54,803 nucleotides of DNA from Solibacillus isronensis (lineage in GTDB: Bacteria > Bacillota > Bacilli > Bacillales_A > Planococcaceae): NCBI RefSeq assembly GCF_900168685.1, contig NZ_FVZN01000001.1, forward strand, positions 1 to 54,803, read 5' to 3'. The notes below the pieces were generated by a model. That model had not been told where the DNA came from. It saw nothing but the letters and a program-made list of their open reading frames with translations, and did no database searches. This document shows positions 1 to 10,579 of this stretch, piece by piece (the first letter of the stretch is position 1; every line of letters begins with the position of its first letter). A program made the position numbers and the translations under genes.

Positions 1-93
1 AAGGTGCAAGCACCAATAAAATTTTCGCTCGACTTGCATGTATTAGGCACGCCGCCAGCGTTCGTCCTGAGCCAGGATCAAACTCTCCATAAA
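1..93 (-). rRNA. rrs: 16S rRNA gene, 5' end only
   Basis: Read on the minus strand, positions 93 to about 40 carry the universal 16S start (GGAGAGTTTGATCCTGGCTC, then GGACGAACGCTGGCGGCGTG). The gene runs off the left edge, so only about 90 nt of it is here. The exact mature 5' end is approximate. It belongs to an rRNA operon transcribed leftward, out of the window. Confidence 0.97.
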
Positions 94-126
94 AGTAGTT
101 TGAAAGCTCATTTGCTTTGCTAGCGA

Positions 127-148
127 TTCAACTTCGTTAGAAGTTGAA
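127..148 (-). other. Hairpin in the 16S leader
   Basis: A perfect 9-bp inverted repeat (TTCAACTTC, 4-nt loop, GAAGTTGAA) lies about 35 nt upstream of the 16S 5' end. It has no T-run, so it is unlikely to be a terminator. It could be part of the leader fold used in processing or antitermination; that role is inferred. Confidence 0.5.
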
Positions 149-194
149 ATCTATTGTTTGCTTCATTTAAGAAGCTTGTTTCATTAACGTTGCT

Positions 195-214
195 TGTTCA
201 GTTTTCAAGGTTCA
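195..214 (-). promoter_or_regulatory. boxA-like element in the rRNA leader
   Basis: On the minus strand this reads TGAACCTTGAAAACTGAACA, the block commonly seen in Bacillales rRNA leaders and spacers and associated with Nus-factor antitermination. It lies between the nearest promoter and the 16S gene, as expected. Confidence 0.6.
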
Positions 215-241
215 TTGCGTTGTCGTTGTGACAACTTTTAT

Positions 242-271
242 ATCTTACCATTTATGTGATATGGATGTCAA
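242..271 (-). promoter_or_regulatory. rRNA operon promoter (P2-like)
   Basis: On the minus strand a perfect -35 (TTGACA, 266-271) is followed after 18 bp by TAAGAT (242-247). It is the promoter nearest to the 16S gene and precedes the boxA-like element. The region from 94 to 611 holds no gene: only this leader, the promoters and AT-rich DNA. Confidence 0.7.
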
Positions 272-323
272 CAACTTTTTTCAAAAAGTTTTCAACTCAT
301 ATTTCACTATAAATTCGGTAACT

Positions 324-351
324 CTTATACTTTACCACTCTGAAGTCGAAA
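324..351 (-). promoter_or_regulatory. possible upstream rRNA promoter (P1-like)
   Basis: On the minus strand TTTCGA (346-351), a 16-bp spacer and TATAAG (324-329) could form a second promoter about 80 bp upstream of the first. Tandem promoters are normal for Bacillales rRNA operons, but this -35 is weak. Confidence 0.35.
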
Positions 352-611
352 AGTAAAGAACTTTGTAATTTGTTGCGTCACGTTTTAGCGACAAGAAATA
401 ATATACCACCCCTACAACTATATTGCAATAGTTATTTCAAAAAATATTATACTTTTTATTAAAATCTATTCCCCTCTCGTGATTCCTTTCACTTTATATA
501 GAAAAGAATGCCTAATAGCCCCCATCTCTTTATATCCTTCTATAGTACCCTAAACCCCAGCACACCCTCACCGTTCACCAAAAACAAGTAATTACGCCCT
601 TCTTTCTATAA

Positions 612-647
612 TAAAGAAAAGAGCCATGCGAATAACGCAGGGCTCTT
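612..647 (-). terminator. terminator after lysS
   Basis: AAGAGCC and GGCTCTT (641-647 and 619-625) form a stem around a loop that can itself pair, followed on the minus strand by TTCTTT. It lies just past the lysS stop and closes the folate-dusB-lysS operon before the rRNA promoters. Confidence 0.85.
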
Positions 648-659
648 ATTAAGCTAAAC

Positions 660-2165
<1,506 letters not shown>

Positions 2166-2301
2166 TTAATGTTTTTGCGCTCCAAAACGGCACAATAGTC
2201 CATAATGTTTCCATTGTACAGCATTTCTTTTAGTGATTCACCTGTTTCGAATTAATTTTAAATATCAGATAATTCTGTTAAGCGAATTTCCTTTACATAA
2301 T

Positions 2302-2330
2302 AAAAAGGCACCATGTACTGATGCCTTTTA
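2302..2330 (-). terminator. terminator after dusB
   Basis: AAAGGCATCA and its partner TGGTGCCTTT form a hairpin followed on the minus strand by TTATTA. It lies between dusB and lysS, so lysS may be transcribed partly by read-through or from its own unseen promoter. Confidence 0.7.
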
Positions 2331-2337
2331 CTACTGT

Positions 2338-3348
2338 TTATACAATAACCGCTTCTTCTTCGTATTCATCTGCAACACTGTTTAAAAGTATACGTAAATC
2401 TTGCTCAGTCTCTGTTAAATTGATGGCATTACGGATTTTCCCGTTTCCGCGAATTCCTTTTAAATACCATGATGCATGTTTACGCATTTCTCTTACCGCT
2501 ACTTTTTCACCCTTAAGTGCTTTTAAACGTTCAAAATGAAGTAAACAAACATCCATCTTTTCACGAATAGAAGGCTCTGGAATTTGAATACCTGATTCCA
2601 AGTATTTCACCGTTTGATAGATCATCCATGGATTCCCTAAAGCAGCACGACCAATCATAACCGCATCTGCATTCGTATGTTCCAGAATGCGCTTTGCATC
2701 TTCCGGTGTTTCTACGTCCCCATTTGCGATAAATGGGATACTAATATTTTTCTTCACTTCGGCTAAGACATCCCAGTTTGCCTTACCTTCATACATTTGC
2801 ACACGAGTTCGGCCATGCATTGCAATAGCGGCTGCACCTGCACGTTCTGCTGCTTGGGCATTTTCTACAGCGAATACACGCTCTTCATCCCATCCGATAC
2901 GCATTTTTACCGAAACTGGCTTATCGACTGCATCGACAACAGCCGAAACCATTTCGTAAATTTTGTTCGGATCAAGAAGCCATTTTGCGCCAGCTTCACA
3001 TTTAATAATTTTGTTTACAGGACACCCCATATTGATATCGATAATGTCGGCTGTTGTATGTTTGTCTACAAACTTTGCTGCCTCTACTAAATTTTCTTTG
3101 TCTCCTCCGAAAATTTGCAGTGTCATCGGATTTTCGCGCTCATCAATATAAAGCATGTCCAATGTTTTTTTGTTGCGGATATTCAACGCTTTATCACTGA
3201 TCATTTCCGCGTAGACTAATCCTGCACCAAACTCTTTTACAGTTAAACGGAAAGCCGAGTTGCAAATTCCGGCCATTGGGGCAAGAACGACACGGTTATC
3301 CATAATAATATCGCCTATTTGGAATGGCTTTTGGTCGATGTTTGACAC
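2338..3348 (-). CDS. dusB: tRNA-dihydrouridine synthase B
   Basis: DusB is an FMN enzyme that reduces uridines in the tRNA D-loop to dihydrouridine. The 336-residue protein has a TIM-barrel start (VLAPMAGICNSAFR), the family signature with its catalytic cysteine (INMGCPVNKI) and the MHGRTR segment. The start is GTG at 3348, with GGAGGG upstream. It corresponds to B. subtilis yacF and sits in the same place between the folK/yazB pair and lysS. Confidence 0.94.
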   Translation of the reverse strand: MSNIDQKPFQIGDIIMDNRVVLAPMAGICNSAFRLTVKEFGAGLVYAEMISDKALNIRNKKTLDMLYIDERENPMTLQIFGGDKENLVEAAKFVDKHTTADIIDINMGCPVNKIIKCEAGAKWLLDPNKIYEMVSAVVDAVDKPVSVKMRIGWDEERVFAVENAQAAERAGAAAIAMHGRTRVQMYEGKANWDVLAEVKKNISIPFIANGDVETPEDAKRILEHTNADAVMIGRAALGNPWMIYQTVKYLESGIQIPEPSIREKMDVCLLHFERLKALKGEKVAVREMRKHASWYLKGIRGNGKIRNAINLTETEQDLRILLNSVADEYEEEAVIV

Positions 3349-3368
3349 CTTTTGTTCCCTCCACTAGG

Positions 3369-3572
3369 TTATTCACCTTTTAATTCGTTTACATCTATTT
3401 GTAATACATCTGCAATTGTTTGAAGCTGTTCTTCAGAGGCACTTTTCTCTCCTCGTTCAATACGTCCTAAAATTGTTACAGATATACCTATATGTTTTGC
3501 AAATTCGGTTTGCTGAATTCGTTTCAGTTTTCGAAAGGCACGAATTCTGCGACCGTATTGATTTTCTTCCAC
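3369..3572 (-). CDS. yazB: small XRE-type helix-turn-helix protein (YazB-like)
   Basis: This 67-residue protein is essentially one Cro/C1-type HTH domain: the recognition region reads QTEFAKHIGISVTILGRIERG. It has no added effector domain. The start is GTG at 3572, about 9 nt after AGAAGG. The first 49 bp overlap the end of folK in another frame, which suggests translational coupling. An HTH gene stands at this position in B. subtilis too (yazB). Its target is unknown. Confidence 0.85.
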   Translation of the reverse strand: MEENQYGRRIRAFRKLKRIQQTEFAKHIGISVTILGRIERGEKSASEEQLQTIADVLQIDVNELKGE

Positions 3573-4048
3573 AGATTGACGCCTTCTTTCTCTATATCAA
3601 GTGCATGTAACGCTTTTTGCACGCCTACAAGCATATCATAGTTTTGCGTCATAATCTCTTCTAACGGTACAAGCACGAATGCACGCTCATACATACGAGG
3701 ATGTGGAACTGTTAATTTTTCTGTTTCATACTGTTCTTGACCATACAGCAAAATGTCCAAATCGATTATTCGCGGTCCCCAGCGGAATTCACGAACACGG
3801 CCAAGATCATTTTCGATTTTTTGGCATTGCGCTAGAAGCTCATAGGCATCAAGCTCCGTTTCAAGAGCAACGGCAATATTTAAAAAATCGGCCTGGTCTG
3901 TATAACCTACTGCTGCTGTTTCATAAATTGAAGAAATCGATGTTACTGAAATGGCCTCATTTGCAATGAGCAGCTTTACCGCGTCCTGCAAGTTTTGCTC
4001 ACGCTCACCGATATTCGTACCAATCGATAAATATGCTGTCGTCGTCAT
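3524..4048 (-). CDS. folK: 6-hydroxymethyl-7,8-dihydropterin pyrophosphokinase
   Basis: HPPK transfers pyrophosphate from ATP to hydroxymethyl-dihydropterin, the step before FolP in folate synthesis. The 174-residue protein has the N-terminal LSIGTNIGERE segment and the family signature RWGPRIIDLDILLYG. Its ATG overlaps the stop of folB by 4 bp, and its 3' end overlaps yazB. It is part of the pab-fol operon. Confidence 0.95.
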   Translation of the reverse strand: MTTTAYLSIGTNIGEREQNLQDAVKLLIANEAISVTSISSIYETAAVGYTDQADFLNIAVALETELDAYELLAQCQKIENDLGRVREFRWGPRIIDLDILLYGQEQYETEKLTVPHPRMYERAFVLVPLEEIMTQNYDMLVGVQKALHALDIEKEGVNLWKKINTVAEFVPFEN

Positions 4049-4413
4049 ATGAATTGCCCTCTTGTAATTTCGACTGCGACTTCTTTATAATGTCCCGGAA
4101 TTGGAGGATCAGGCTTAATAATTTCGACGCGGCATCCAAAAATGTGACCTTCATACTGCGTTAAAATACTTGAAGCAACTTTTTCCGCTACCGCTTCAAT
4201 TAATTTATACGGTTTACCTTCAATCACTTCTTTACAAATATCATAAACGCCAACATAGCTTACCGTATGATCCAGCTCGTCTGTCTCACCCGCCCGCTTC
4301 ATATCAACAGCAAGCGAAACATTAGCCCGAAAGCGTTGTCCTAATACGTTCTCTTCCGGCAATACACCGTGATAACCAAAAAACTGCATTTCTTTTAAAT
4401 GAATATAATCCAT
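4045..4413 (-). CDS. folB: dihydroneopterin aldolase
   Basis: FolB converts dihydroneopterin to 6-hydroxymethyl-dihydropterin and glycolaldehyde. The 122-residue protein has the GYHGVLPEENVLGQRF motif near its start and the conserved KPDPPIPGHY segment with its lysine near the C-terminus. The ATG at 4413 was chosen because AAGGAG lies 6 nt upstream and the family begins there. A longer frame reaching 4458 has no supporting ribosome-binding site. Confidence 0.95.
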   Translation of the reverse strand: MDYIHLKEMQFFGYHGVLPEENVLGQRFRANVSLAVDMKRAGETDELDHTVSYVGVYDICKEVIEGKPYKLIEAVAEKVASSILTQYEGHIFGCRVEIIKPDPPIPGHYKEVAVEITRGQFI

Positions 4414-4423
4414 TGCAAACTCC

Positions 4424-5284
4424 TTAATGTCTCGGTGCCAATTCACCTTGTACTTCAAATTTCCCTACAAGCGCATCCATCATTTTCACTGTACGCGCCA
4501 CTTCCTTTACATCATGAACACGCATCATATGGCAGCCCTTTTGGACACCAAATGCACAAGTTGCAGCTGTCCCTTCCACTCGTTCCTCTACAGGTAATTC
4601 CAAAATTGACCCAATCATACGTTTGCGCGATGTCGCAAGCAATACCGGATAACCTAATGCAACAAGCTCATCGAGGCGCTGCATCGTTTCAATGCTTTCA
4701 CTTAGACTTTTCACAAAACCGATGCCCGGATCAAGGAAGATATGCTCATCACGTACTCCCGCTGCTTTTGCAATCGCAATACTTTCCTGCATATCGGCCA
4801 TATAATCAGCAAAGTAGTTATCGTACTGATCAGACAGACGGTTATGCATTAAAATAATCGGCACATCCAATTCTGCTGCGACATTTGCCATTTCAGGATC
4901 CGCTTTTGCTCCCCATATGTCATTAATAATATGTGCGCCAGCTTCAATTGCGGCACGCGCAACATTTGATTTATACGTATCAATCGAAATAATCGCAGGT
5001 ACTTCTTTTAGAAGCGCTCGAATTACCGGTACGACACGTGCTATTTCCTCCTCATCGGAAATTCGTATATAGCCAGGGCGTGTCGATTCCCCGCCGACAT
5101 CGATAATTTTCGCTCCATCTGCCACCATTTTTTTCGCCTGGGCAACGGCTTTTTCAACCGAATTGAACTTGCCGCCATCCGAAAATGAGTCCGGTGTTAC
5201 ATTTAAAATGCCCATCACGAATGTTTCTTTGCGAAAATCCAGTTCAATCCCATTTAATGTGAGTACTTTATAGTTTTCTAACAT
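4424..5284 (-). CDS. folP: dihydropteroate synthase
   Basis: FolP joins p-aminobenzoate to the dihydropterin pyrophosphate and is the sulfonamide target. The 286-residue TIM-barrel protein shows both family signatures, MGILNVTPDSFSDGG (about residues 24-38) and DVGGESTRPG. The ATG at 5284 follows GGAG closely. The first 17 bp overlap the end of pabC, and folB follows at once, so the pab and fol genes are tightly coupled. Confidence 0.96.
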   Translation of the reverse strand: MLENYKVLTLNGIELDFRKETFVMGILNVTPDSFSDGGKFNSVEKAVAQAKKMVADGAKIIDVGGESTRPGYIRISDEEEIARVVPVIRALLKEVPAIISIDTYKSNVARAAIEAGAHIINDIWGAKADPEMANVAAELDVPIILMHNRLSDQYDNYFADYMADMQESIAIAKAAGVRDEHIFLDPGIGFVKSLSESIETMQRLDELVALGYPVLLATSRKRMIGSILELPVEERVEGTAATCAFGVQKGCHMMRVHDVKEVARTVKMMDALVGKFEVQGELAPRH

Positions 5285-6131
5285 GACGGTCTCCTAAACG
5301 CGTAATGATTTTCTGTAAATATAGTTGATGCAGCTTTTTATATAGTCTGCCTTCACTGCCGGCAAACTGTACCTTCCCGATACGGGAAATCGGTACAAGC
5401 TCCTGTACAGCTGTTGTAACAAAGCATTCATCCGCCTGTTCCAATTCCCATGCCATAAAGCGGCCTTCCCTGACCGGAATGTGGAGTTCGTCAGCGAGTT
5501 GAATGACTATTTTTCGGGTAATGCCCGGTAAAATACCTAAATTAGTAGAAGGCGTATACAGTATACCATCTTTTATCCAAAAGACGTTTGACGTAATGCC
5601 TTCTGCAACAACACCGTCCTGATCAGTAAAGAAACCTTCTTGTGTCGCTAAACTCGGCAATTCTAGCCGCGCTCGAATATTATTGCCGTAATGATGACTT
5701 TTATAGCGAATCTGCTGTTCAGGGGAATTACGCGCTGTTTTCAGCCAGACCGCTTCTTTTTCTGTACCGCGCACCATATTCGGCAGTTCTTTACGAAACA
5801 GAATAACGGTTGGTTCGTTATATTCTGTCGGAGCAAGTCCAATCGGATGCTCACCAGCCGATACATTTAAACGAAAATACCCTTCTTTGCCATCCTGTGC
5901 ATTGAGCTTTTCAATAACCTCTTCTATGTTCTGTAGCGTATATGGAAAATGAATACGGTATTCTTTTAGCGCTTCCAGCAGGCGGCTGAAATGTTCATGC
6001 AAATAGACAGCCTTCCCCTCATACGTCCGAAACGTTTCAAAAAAACCGAGTCCATATAAAAAACCGTGATCAAACGGGGAAATTTTCAAATCCTGTTCAT
6101 CGATATACTGGCCATTCATCCAACAAAGCAT
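5268..6131 (-). CDS. pabC: 4-amino-4-deoxychorismate lyase
   Basis: PabC is a PLP fold-type IV enzyme that splits aminodeoxychorismate into p-aminobenzoate and pyruvate. The 287-residue protein shows the family start (FDHGFLYGLGFFETFRTYEG) and the YKSHHYGNNIRARLE segment, whose lysine is the likely PLP ligand. AGGAGG precedes the ATG at 6131. Its place between pabA and folP supports the lyase role over a branched-chain or D-amino acid aminotransferase, which share the fold. Confidence 0.93.
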   Translation of the reverse strand: MLCWMNGQYIDEQDLKISPFDHGFLYGLGFFETFRTYEGKAVYLHEHFSRLLEALKEYRIHFPYTLQNIEEVIEKLNAQDGKEGYFRLNVSAGEHPIGLAPTEYNEPTVILFRKELPNMVRGTEKEAVWLKTARNSPEQQIRYKSHHYGNNIRARLELPSLATQEGFFTDQDGVVAEGITSNVFWIKDGILYTPSTNLGILPGITRKIVIQLADELHIPVREGRFMAWELEQADECFVTTAVQELVPISRIGKVQFAGSEGRLYKKLHQLYLQKIITRLGDRHVRKL

Positions 6132-6143
6132 TGTCCATTCCTC

Positions 6144-6713
6144 CTAACAATACGTCTCAATAAATGTTCGTAACAGCTGCTTGCCGTCTTCAGTCATAAT
6201 TGATTCCGGATGATATTGAACCCCTTCAATCGGATACTGTTTATGACGCAGACCCATAATTTCGCCTTCCTCTGTCCAAGCCGTCACTTCCAGACATTCC
6301 GGTAATGTTGCAGGCTCTACGATCAGTGAATGATAACGCGTTGCTAAAAATGGGTTCGCATTCTTTCTGTGCAAGCCAACCCCATTATGAAGAACAGGTG
6401 AAGTTTTCCCGTGCATCAATCTCTCTGCACGCACAACATCGCCGCCAAACACTTGTGCAATTGCCTGATGACCTAAGCACACACCTAAAATCGGAAGCTT
6501 CCCTGCAAAATGTTCGATAATACGAAGACTTTCTCCCGCATCATTTGGTGTACAAGGTCCTGGTGAAATAACAAGCATCATCGGACGGAGCTTTTCGATT
6601 TCTTCCACCGTAATTTCGTCATTGCGCTTTACGACCAGCTCATGGCCGAATTCACCGAAGTATTGCACTAAGTTATATGTAAACGAATCATAGTTATCAA
6701 TCATTAAAATCAT
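6144..6713 (-). CDS. pabA: glutamine amidotransferase subunit of aminodeoxychorismate/anthranilate synthase
   Basis: PabA is a class I glutamine amidotransferase that supplies ammonia to PabB, and in Bacillus also to anthranilate synthase. The 189-residue protein has the nucleophile loop [11 protein letters not shown] and the His-Glu pair in QYHPES. The ATG at 6713 follows AGGTGA and overlaps the pabB stop by 4 bp (ATGA). I saw no run of spaced GAG/TAG triplets over the start, so TRAP control as in B. subtilis is not apparent. Confidence 0.94.
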   Translation of the reverse strand: MILMIDNYDSFTYNLVQYFGEFGHELVVKRNDEITVEEIEKLRPMMLVISPGPCTPNDAGESLRIIEHFAGKLPILGVCLGHQAIAQVFGGDVVRAERLMHGKTSPVLHNGVGLHRKNANPFLATRYHSLIVEPATLPECLEVTAWTEEGEIMGLRHKQYPIEGVQYHPESIMTEDGKQLLRTFIETYC

Positions 6714-8119
6714 TTGCTCACCTCTTCTGCCATCGCTTTTGCCTGCCACATTGCTTTCGCTTTATTCATTGACTCAATATACTCGTTTTCCGGAATCGAA
6801 TCGATGACTATTCCGGCACCGGCCTGAATGTAGGCAATGCCATCTTGAATATACGCTGTACGGATAACAATATTTAATTCCAAGTCACCTGTATAGCCAA
6901 TCCAACCGATTGATCCTGTGTAAAGACCACGGCGTACCGGCTCAAGCTCTTCAATAATTTCCATCGTACGGATTTTCGGTGCCCCTGTAATCGTTCCACC
7001 CGGGAACATTGCCCGAATGACATCCGCATTTGTTTTCCCTTGCGCAATTTCCCCGCGGACATTCGAAACAATATGCATTACATGCGAGTAATGCTCGATG
7101 ACCATGAACTCATTTACTTCTACCGTTCCGTATTTGCTCACCCGTCCTAAATCATTGCGTTCCAGATCAACCAGCATGACATGTTCTGCGCGCTCTTTCT
7201 CATGTTCAATAAGCTCATTGGCCAACGCTAAATCTTGCTCCTCAGATGTTCCGCGCGGACGTGTTCCTGCAATTGGTCTTGTTGAAAGCTCATTGCCCTT
7301 ACGTTTTACAAGCAATTCCGGAGAACCGCTCACAACCGCAAAATCTTCACTTTCGATATAAGCCATATACGGCGAAGGATTAAACGAACGAACCGCCTCA
7401 TACATCGCAATCGGTGCAGCGGAAAGTTTTTTCGCCTGACGCACAGACAAGTTCACCTGGAACACATCACCTTGTCCAATATAATGCTGAATTTTATGTA
7501 TAGCAGCTTCAAATGCATCCCCGCTGAAAGAAACTTGTAATTCCGCTTCATCCTGCTGCATGTTTTTTGCTGTTTCCTGATTAAAATGACGCTTTTCCAA
7601 CCCGGCTTCCGCATACTGTTGCCAATCCGTTTGCCATGAGGGTAAATCGACTTCACTAGTAGCAAATTTCATTAATGTTACTTCACCTGTTTGGACATTA
7701 TGTATTGCCCAATGATCAAATAAATAAAAATAAAGATCCGGTACTTTTAAGTCATCTTCCGCCTGATTTGGAAGGAATTCAATCGTGCGTGCATAATCAT
7801 ATGAAATAAATCCAATTGCCCCACCCTGGAAATCAGGAAGTTTCGAATTCGATTCAAGCTTGTACTCGGCGATCACTTTTTCCAGTTCCGCAAGTGCCTC
7901 ACCTGTTTTCAGCTCTGTCTCTCCATTTTTCCAAGTCAGTTCAAGGCCTTGAGCTACTGACTTTGCGGTTGCAATAGGCTCCCATGCGGCGATTGAATAA
8001 TGCCCTCCACGACCGCTTTCCATAAACGCCCGCTGTTTTTCTTTTGCCGTCTGTTCCTGGAAACTATAATAAAATTCGTCTTTTGTCATGTAAAATGTAT
8101 GTGTTTCTAGTTGTTGCAT
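6710..8119 (-). CDS. pabB: aminodeoxychorismate synthase component I
   Basis: PabB aminates chorismate with ammonia from PabA, the first step towards p-aminobenzoate. The 469-residue protein has an N-terminal regulatory-type domain and the chorismate-binding core ([31 protein letters not shown]). The PIAGT motif, rather than the PIKGT of E. coli PabB, also occurs in B. subtilis PabB. The gene is first in the folate operon, and its similarity and neighbours argue against TrpE. Confidence 0.93.
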   Translation of the reverse strand: MQQLETHTFYMTKDEFYYSFQEQTAKEKQRAFMESGRGGHYSIAAWEPIATAKSVAQGLELTWKNGETELKTGEALAELEKVIAEYKLESNSKLPDFQGGAIGFISYDYARTIEFLPNQAEDDLKVPDLYFYLFDHWAIHNVQTGEVTLMKFATSEVDLPSWQTDWQQYAEAGLEKRHFNQETAKNMQQDEAELQVSFSGDAFEAAIHKIQHYIGQGDVFQVNLSVRQAKKLSAAPIAMYEAVRSFNPSPYMAYIESEDFAVVSGSPELLVKRKGNELSTRPIAGTRPRGTSEEQDLALANELIEHEKERAEHVMLVDLERNDLGRVSKYGTVEVNEFMVIEHYSHVMHIVSNVRGEIAQGKTNADVIRAMFPGGTITGAPKIRTMEIIEELEPVRRGLYTGSIGWIGYTGDLELNIVIRTAYIQDGIAYIQAGAGIVIDSIPENEYIESMNKAKAMWQAKAMAEEVSK

Positions 8120-8200
8120 CTATTTACACCTGCTTTACCTTTTTCTTAATTAAACTCGATAACGCTGTAAAAATCCATTTTTAACTTAGCAGTTTCTAAG

Positions 8201-8245
8201 AAAAAAAGCCATTTTACGAGAGGGATTCTCGCAAATTGGCTTTTA
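8201..8245 (-). terminator. terminator after cysK
   Basis: A long hairpin (AAAAGCCA with TGGCTTTT, and an inner GCGAGA with TCTCG) is followed on the minus strand by a run of T. It separates cysK from pabB. Confidence 0.9.
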
Positions 8246-8268
8246 AAGATTTCTTAGATAAATTTTAA

Positions 8269-9204
8269 TTAGTCTTCAAATTGGTATAAAGGTGTTGATA
8301 AGTAACGCTCACCGTTTGATGGGATAATCGCTAATACGTTTTTGCCTTTACCTAAACGTTTTGCTGTTTCGATTGCTGCGTAAATTGCTGCACCTGAAGA
8401 AATACCAGCTAAAATACCTTCTTCGCGCGCTACTTTACGTGCATATTCGAATGCCGTTTCGTTTTCAACCGGTAATACAGAATCATATACTTCTGTGTTT
8501 AATACGTCCGGAATGAAACCTGCACCAATACCTTGAATTTTATGTGGGCCAGGGTTACCGCCTGAAAGAATTGGAGAATCTTTAGGCTCAACAGCGATAA
8601 TTTCGATTTCAGGGAATTTTTCTTTCAATACTTCACCTGCACCAGTAATTGTACCGCCAGTACCTACACCTGCAACAAATGCATCTAATTTTAAGCCTTC
8701 TTGCTCGAATGCTTCCGCAATTTCAGGACCTGTTGTTAAACGGTGAATTTCTGCGTTTGCTTCATTTTTAAATTGTTGTGGCAAGAAGTAACCTTCTGAC
8801 TTAGATAATTCTTCTGCTTTTGCAATTGCACCTTTCATACCTTCTGGACCTGGTGTTAATACTAATTCAGCACCATAAGCACGTAAAAGGTTACGACGCT
8901 CTAATGACATTGTTTCAGGCATTACTAAAACTGCTTTATAACCTTTTGCTGCAGCAATCATTGCTAAACCGATACCTGTGTTACCAGAAGTCGGCTCGAT
9001 GATTGTACCGCCTGGCTTTAATGTGCCGTCTTTTTCCGCTGCTTCAACCATAGCTAAAGCTAAACGGTCTTTTACTGAAGAACCCGGGTTAAAGTATTCA
9101 AGTTTTACGTAAACTGTACCTTCATTTTCACTTGTTGCATTGTTTAATTTTACGATTGGTGTGCGACCTACTAAGTCCGCCACTGAATTTGCTAATTTAC
9201 TCAT
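8269..9204 (-). CDS. cysK: cysteine synthase A (O-acetylserine sulfhydrylase)
   Basis: CysK makes cysteine from O-acetylserine and sulfide with PLP. The 311-residue protein has the PLP lysine segment NPGSSVKDR, the substrate loop [12 protein letters not shown] and the phosphate loop GTGGTITG. The ATG at 9204 (MSKLANS) has GAGG about 10 nt upstream and matches the family start. A longer in-frame reading from 9234 is less likely. It is a single-gene unit with its own promoter and terminator. Confidence 0.95.
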   Translation of the reverse strand: MSKLANSVADLVGRTPIVKLNNATSENEGTVYVKLEYFNPGSSVKDRLALAMVEAAEKDGTLKPGGTIIEPTSGNTGIGLAMIAAAKGYKAVLVMPETMSLERRNLLRAYGAELVLTPGPEGMKGAIAKAEELSKSEGYFLPQQFKNEANAEIHRLTTGPEIAEAFEQEGLKLDAFVAGVGTGGTITGAGEVLKEKFPEIEIIAVEPKDSPILSGGNPGPHKIQGIGAGFIPDVLNTEVYDSVLPVENETAFEYARKVAREEGILAGISSGAAIYAAIETAKRLGKGKNVLAIIPSNGERYLSTPLYQFED

Positions 9205-9258
9205 ATTATCCATTCCTCTCCAAATCCCTACCAATTCAATAGGTTTTACTTAATTTGT

Positions 9259-9288
9259 ATCTTATCAATTTTTAATACTACTTGTCAA
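9259..9288 (-). promoter_or_regulatory. sigma-A promoter of cysK
   Basis: On the minus strand TTGACA (9283-9288) is followed after 18 bp by TAAGAT (9259-9264), about 55 bp before the cysK start. I could not identify a convincing CymR site. Confidence 0.6.
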
Positions 9289-9362
9289 TTAATTGAAACG
9301 AAATTTTTTGAAAATTTCTGACTATTTTGCTTTAAAAATTAAAAAATGCAGGACAACAAAAA

Positions 9363-9520
9363 TTGATTTCCATTCCGGGGACGCTTTCCGGGGGCACGGC
9401 GTGGGGCCAACAAGATGTTGGTCACAAAAGCGTTGCCACAGGACGTGGCGTTCTTAGCTTTTGTTCCTAGTCTCAGGCGTCGTGCTTATCCCCCAGGAGT
9501 CGCCCCTCCATTCCAATCAA
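9363..9520. repeat. fold-back intergenic element with TTGATT/AATCAA ends
   Basis: This GC-rich island in an AT-rich gap has nested inverted repeats: TTGATT (9363) with AATCAA (9515), GGGGACG (9377) with CGCCCC (9501), GGGGG+CACG (9390) with CGTGC..CCCCC (9481-9494), ACAAAAGC (9424) with GCTTTTGT (9457), and GCCAC (9435) with GTGGC (9445). A side hairpin CCAACA/TGTTGG lies at 9407-9421. There is no open reading frame. It looks like the GC-rich intergenic repeats I recall from Bacillales genomes. It is the only strong hairpin between yacD and the cysK promoter, so it could end the hslO-yacD transcript. Confidence 0.7.
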
Positions 9521-9604
9521 TTTTATAAAGTAGCAGTTTCTCAATAAAAGTTCTTCTTTCACTAAAAACTCCAACTTCTGTCCTTGCCTGTCTAAAATCT
9601 TGCG

Positions 9605-10579
9605 TTAATTTTTGGATTCTCCATAGATCCATGTGGCATCAAATTCTGCCCAGAAAGCTTCCGGTGTAATGGAAGGCGGCAGCTGTTCTAAAGCAAGCTG
9701 GCGTTTTACATGGCCTTCTACTTCATCAAAGCTGAATGACTGCCCTTCCATGTTCTCTGTAACCTTGACGATCGCATAGCGTCCATCGCTTAATACAAAT
9801 GGTTTGGAAGTCTCCTTTTCCTTCAGCTTTTCCACTACCGGTAAAATTGCAGGATCGACTGCCGACTGACTTGATGAAATAAAGCCAATATCGCCTCCTA
9901 AACTAGCCGAAGCTGTATCCAATGAATGCTCACGTGCCAGAACCGCAAAATCAGAACCGTCCTTCAGCTCTTTTTCCACCCGTTCCGCGTCCTCTTTTGA
10001 ATTCACGATAATCATACTTGTTCGGTGTGTAGTTGGAATATTATAAATCGACTTATTGTCTTCATAATATTTTTTCGCCTCGTCCTCTTCCACTACAATA
10101 TCATTTGTTAGTACTTTATCCAGGATGAGTTGAGCACGCATTTTTTGACGCAGTTGCTCTGGAGATAAGCTATGTAGAGTTGTATCATTTGAATCTTGTG
10201 CCGAGCGTAATAGGGCTATTTCTAAATCAATCTCTTCATCTTTTACTTCGAGTTTATATTTTTTCGCAGCTTTTTCCATAACAGCTTCATTTACTAAACT
10301 CTGCAATGTTTCTTTTCCGTATCGGTTTTCCATTTCAGCGAGCCATTGTTGGCGTGTAATTGGATCTCCCTCGACGGCAGCAATTTTTTCGCCGCCGCCA
10401 TCTTCTTTTTCTGATGTTTTTTCATCAGATGGGAGTAACCATAAAACAAACCAAAATAGATTTCCGATTAACAATAGCAGCAATAGCAGCAACGTAGGTT
10501 TTGTTTTTAAGCGTCGTTGTGTGTACGGTAAATTATTTTGTGGTTGTGGTGTTTGGTGTAGATTACGATTGGATTTCAT
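9605..10579 (-). CDS. yacD: membrane-anchored parvulin-type peptidyl-prolyl isomerase (YacD/PrsA-like)
   Basis: The 324-residue protein has one N-terminal membrane segment (about residues 30-49, a run of eight leucines) and no lipobox cysteine. It is therefore probably an anchored extracytoplasmic foldase rather than a lipoprotein like PrsA. A SurA_N-like helical region is followed by a parvulin rotamase domain (about residues 165-260, with HTPresumably replaced here by [10 protein letters not shown], and GGDIGFIS). The ATG at 10579 overlaps the end of hslO by 17 bp. B. subtilis has yacD at this position. Confidence 0.88.
   Translation of the reverse strand: MKSNRNLHQTPQPQNNLPYTQRRLKTKPTLLLLLLLLIGNLFWFVLWLLPSDEKTSEKEDGGGEKIAAVEGDPITRQQWLAEMENRYGKETLQSLVNEAVMEKAAKKYKLEVKDEEIDLEIALLRSAQDSNDTTLHSLSPEQLRQKMRAQLILDKVLTNDIVVEEDEAKKYYEDNKSIYNIPTTHRTSMIIVNSKEDAERVEKELKDGSDFAVLAREHSLDTASASLGGDIGFISSSQSAVDPAILPVVEKLKEKETSKPFVLSDGRYAIVKVTENMEGQSFSFDEVEGHVKRQLALEQLPPSITPEAFWAEFDATWIYGESKN

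Noticed and set aside
6690-6750. TRAP-binding site at the pabA start
   Set aside because: Only two nearby GAG/GTG-type triplets are present; a series of regularly spaced GAG/TAG repeats is missing.
6710-8119. PabB as anthranilate synthase TrpE because of its PIAGT motif
   Set aside because: B. subtilis PabB also has PIAGT, and the gene sits at the head of a pab-fol operon.
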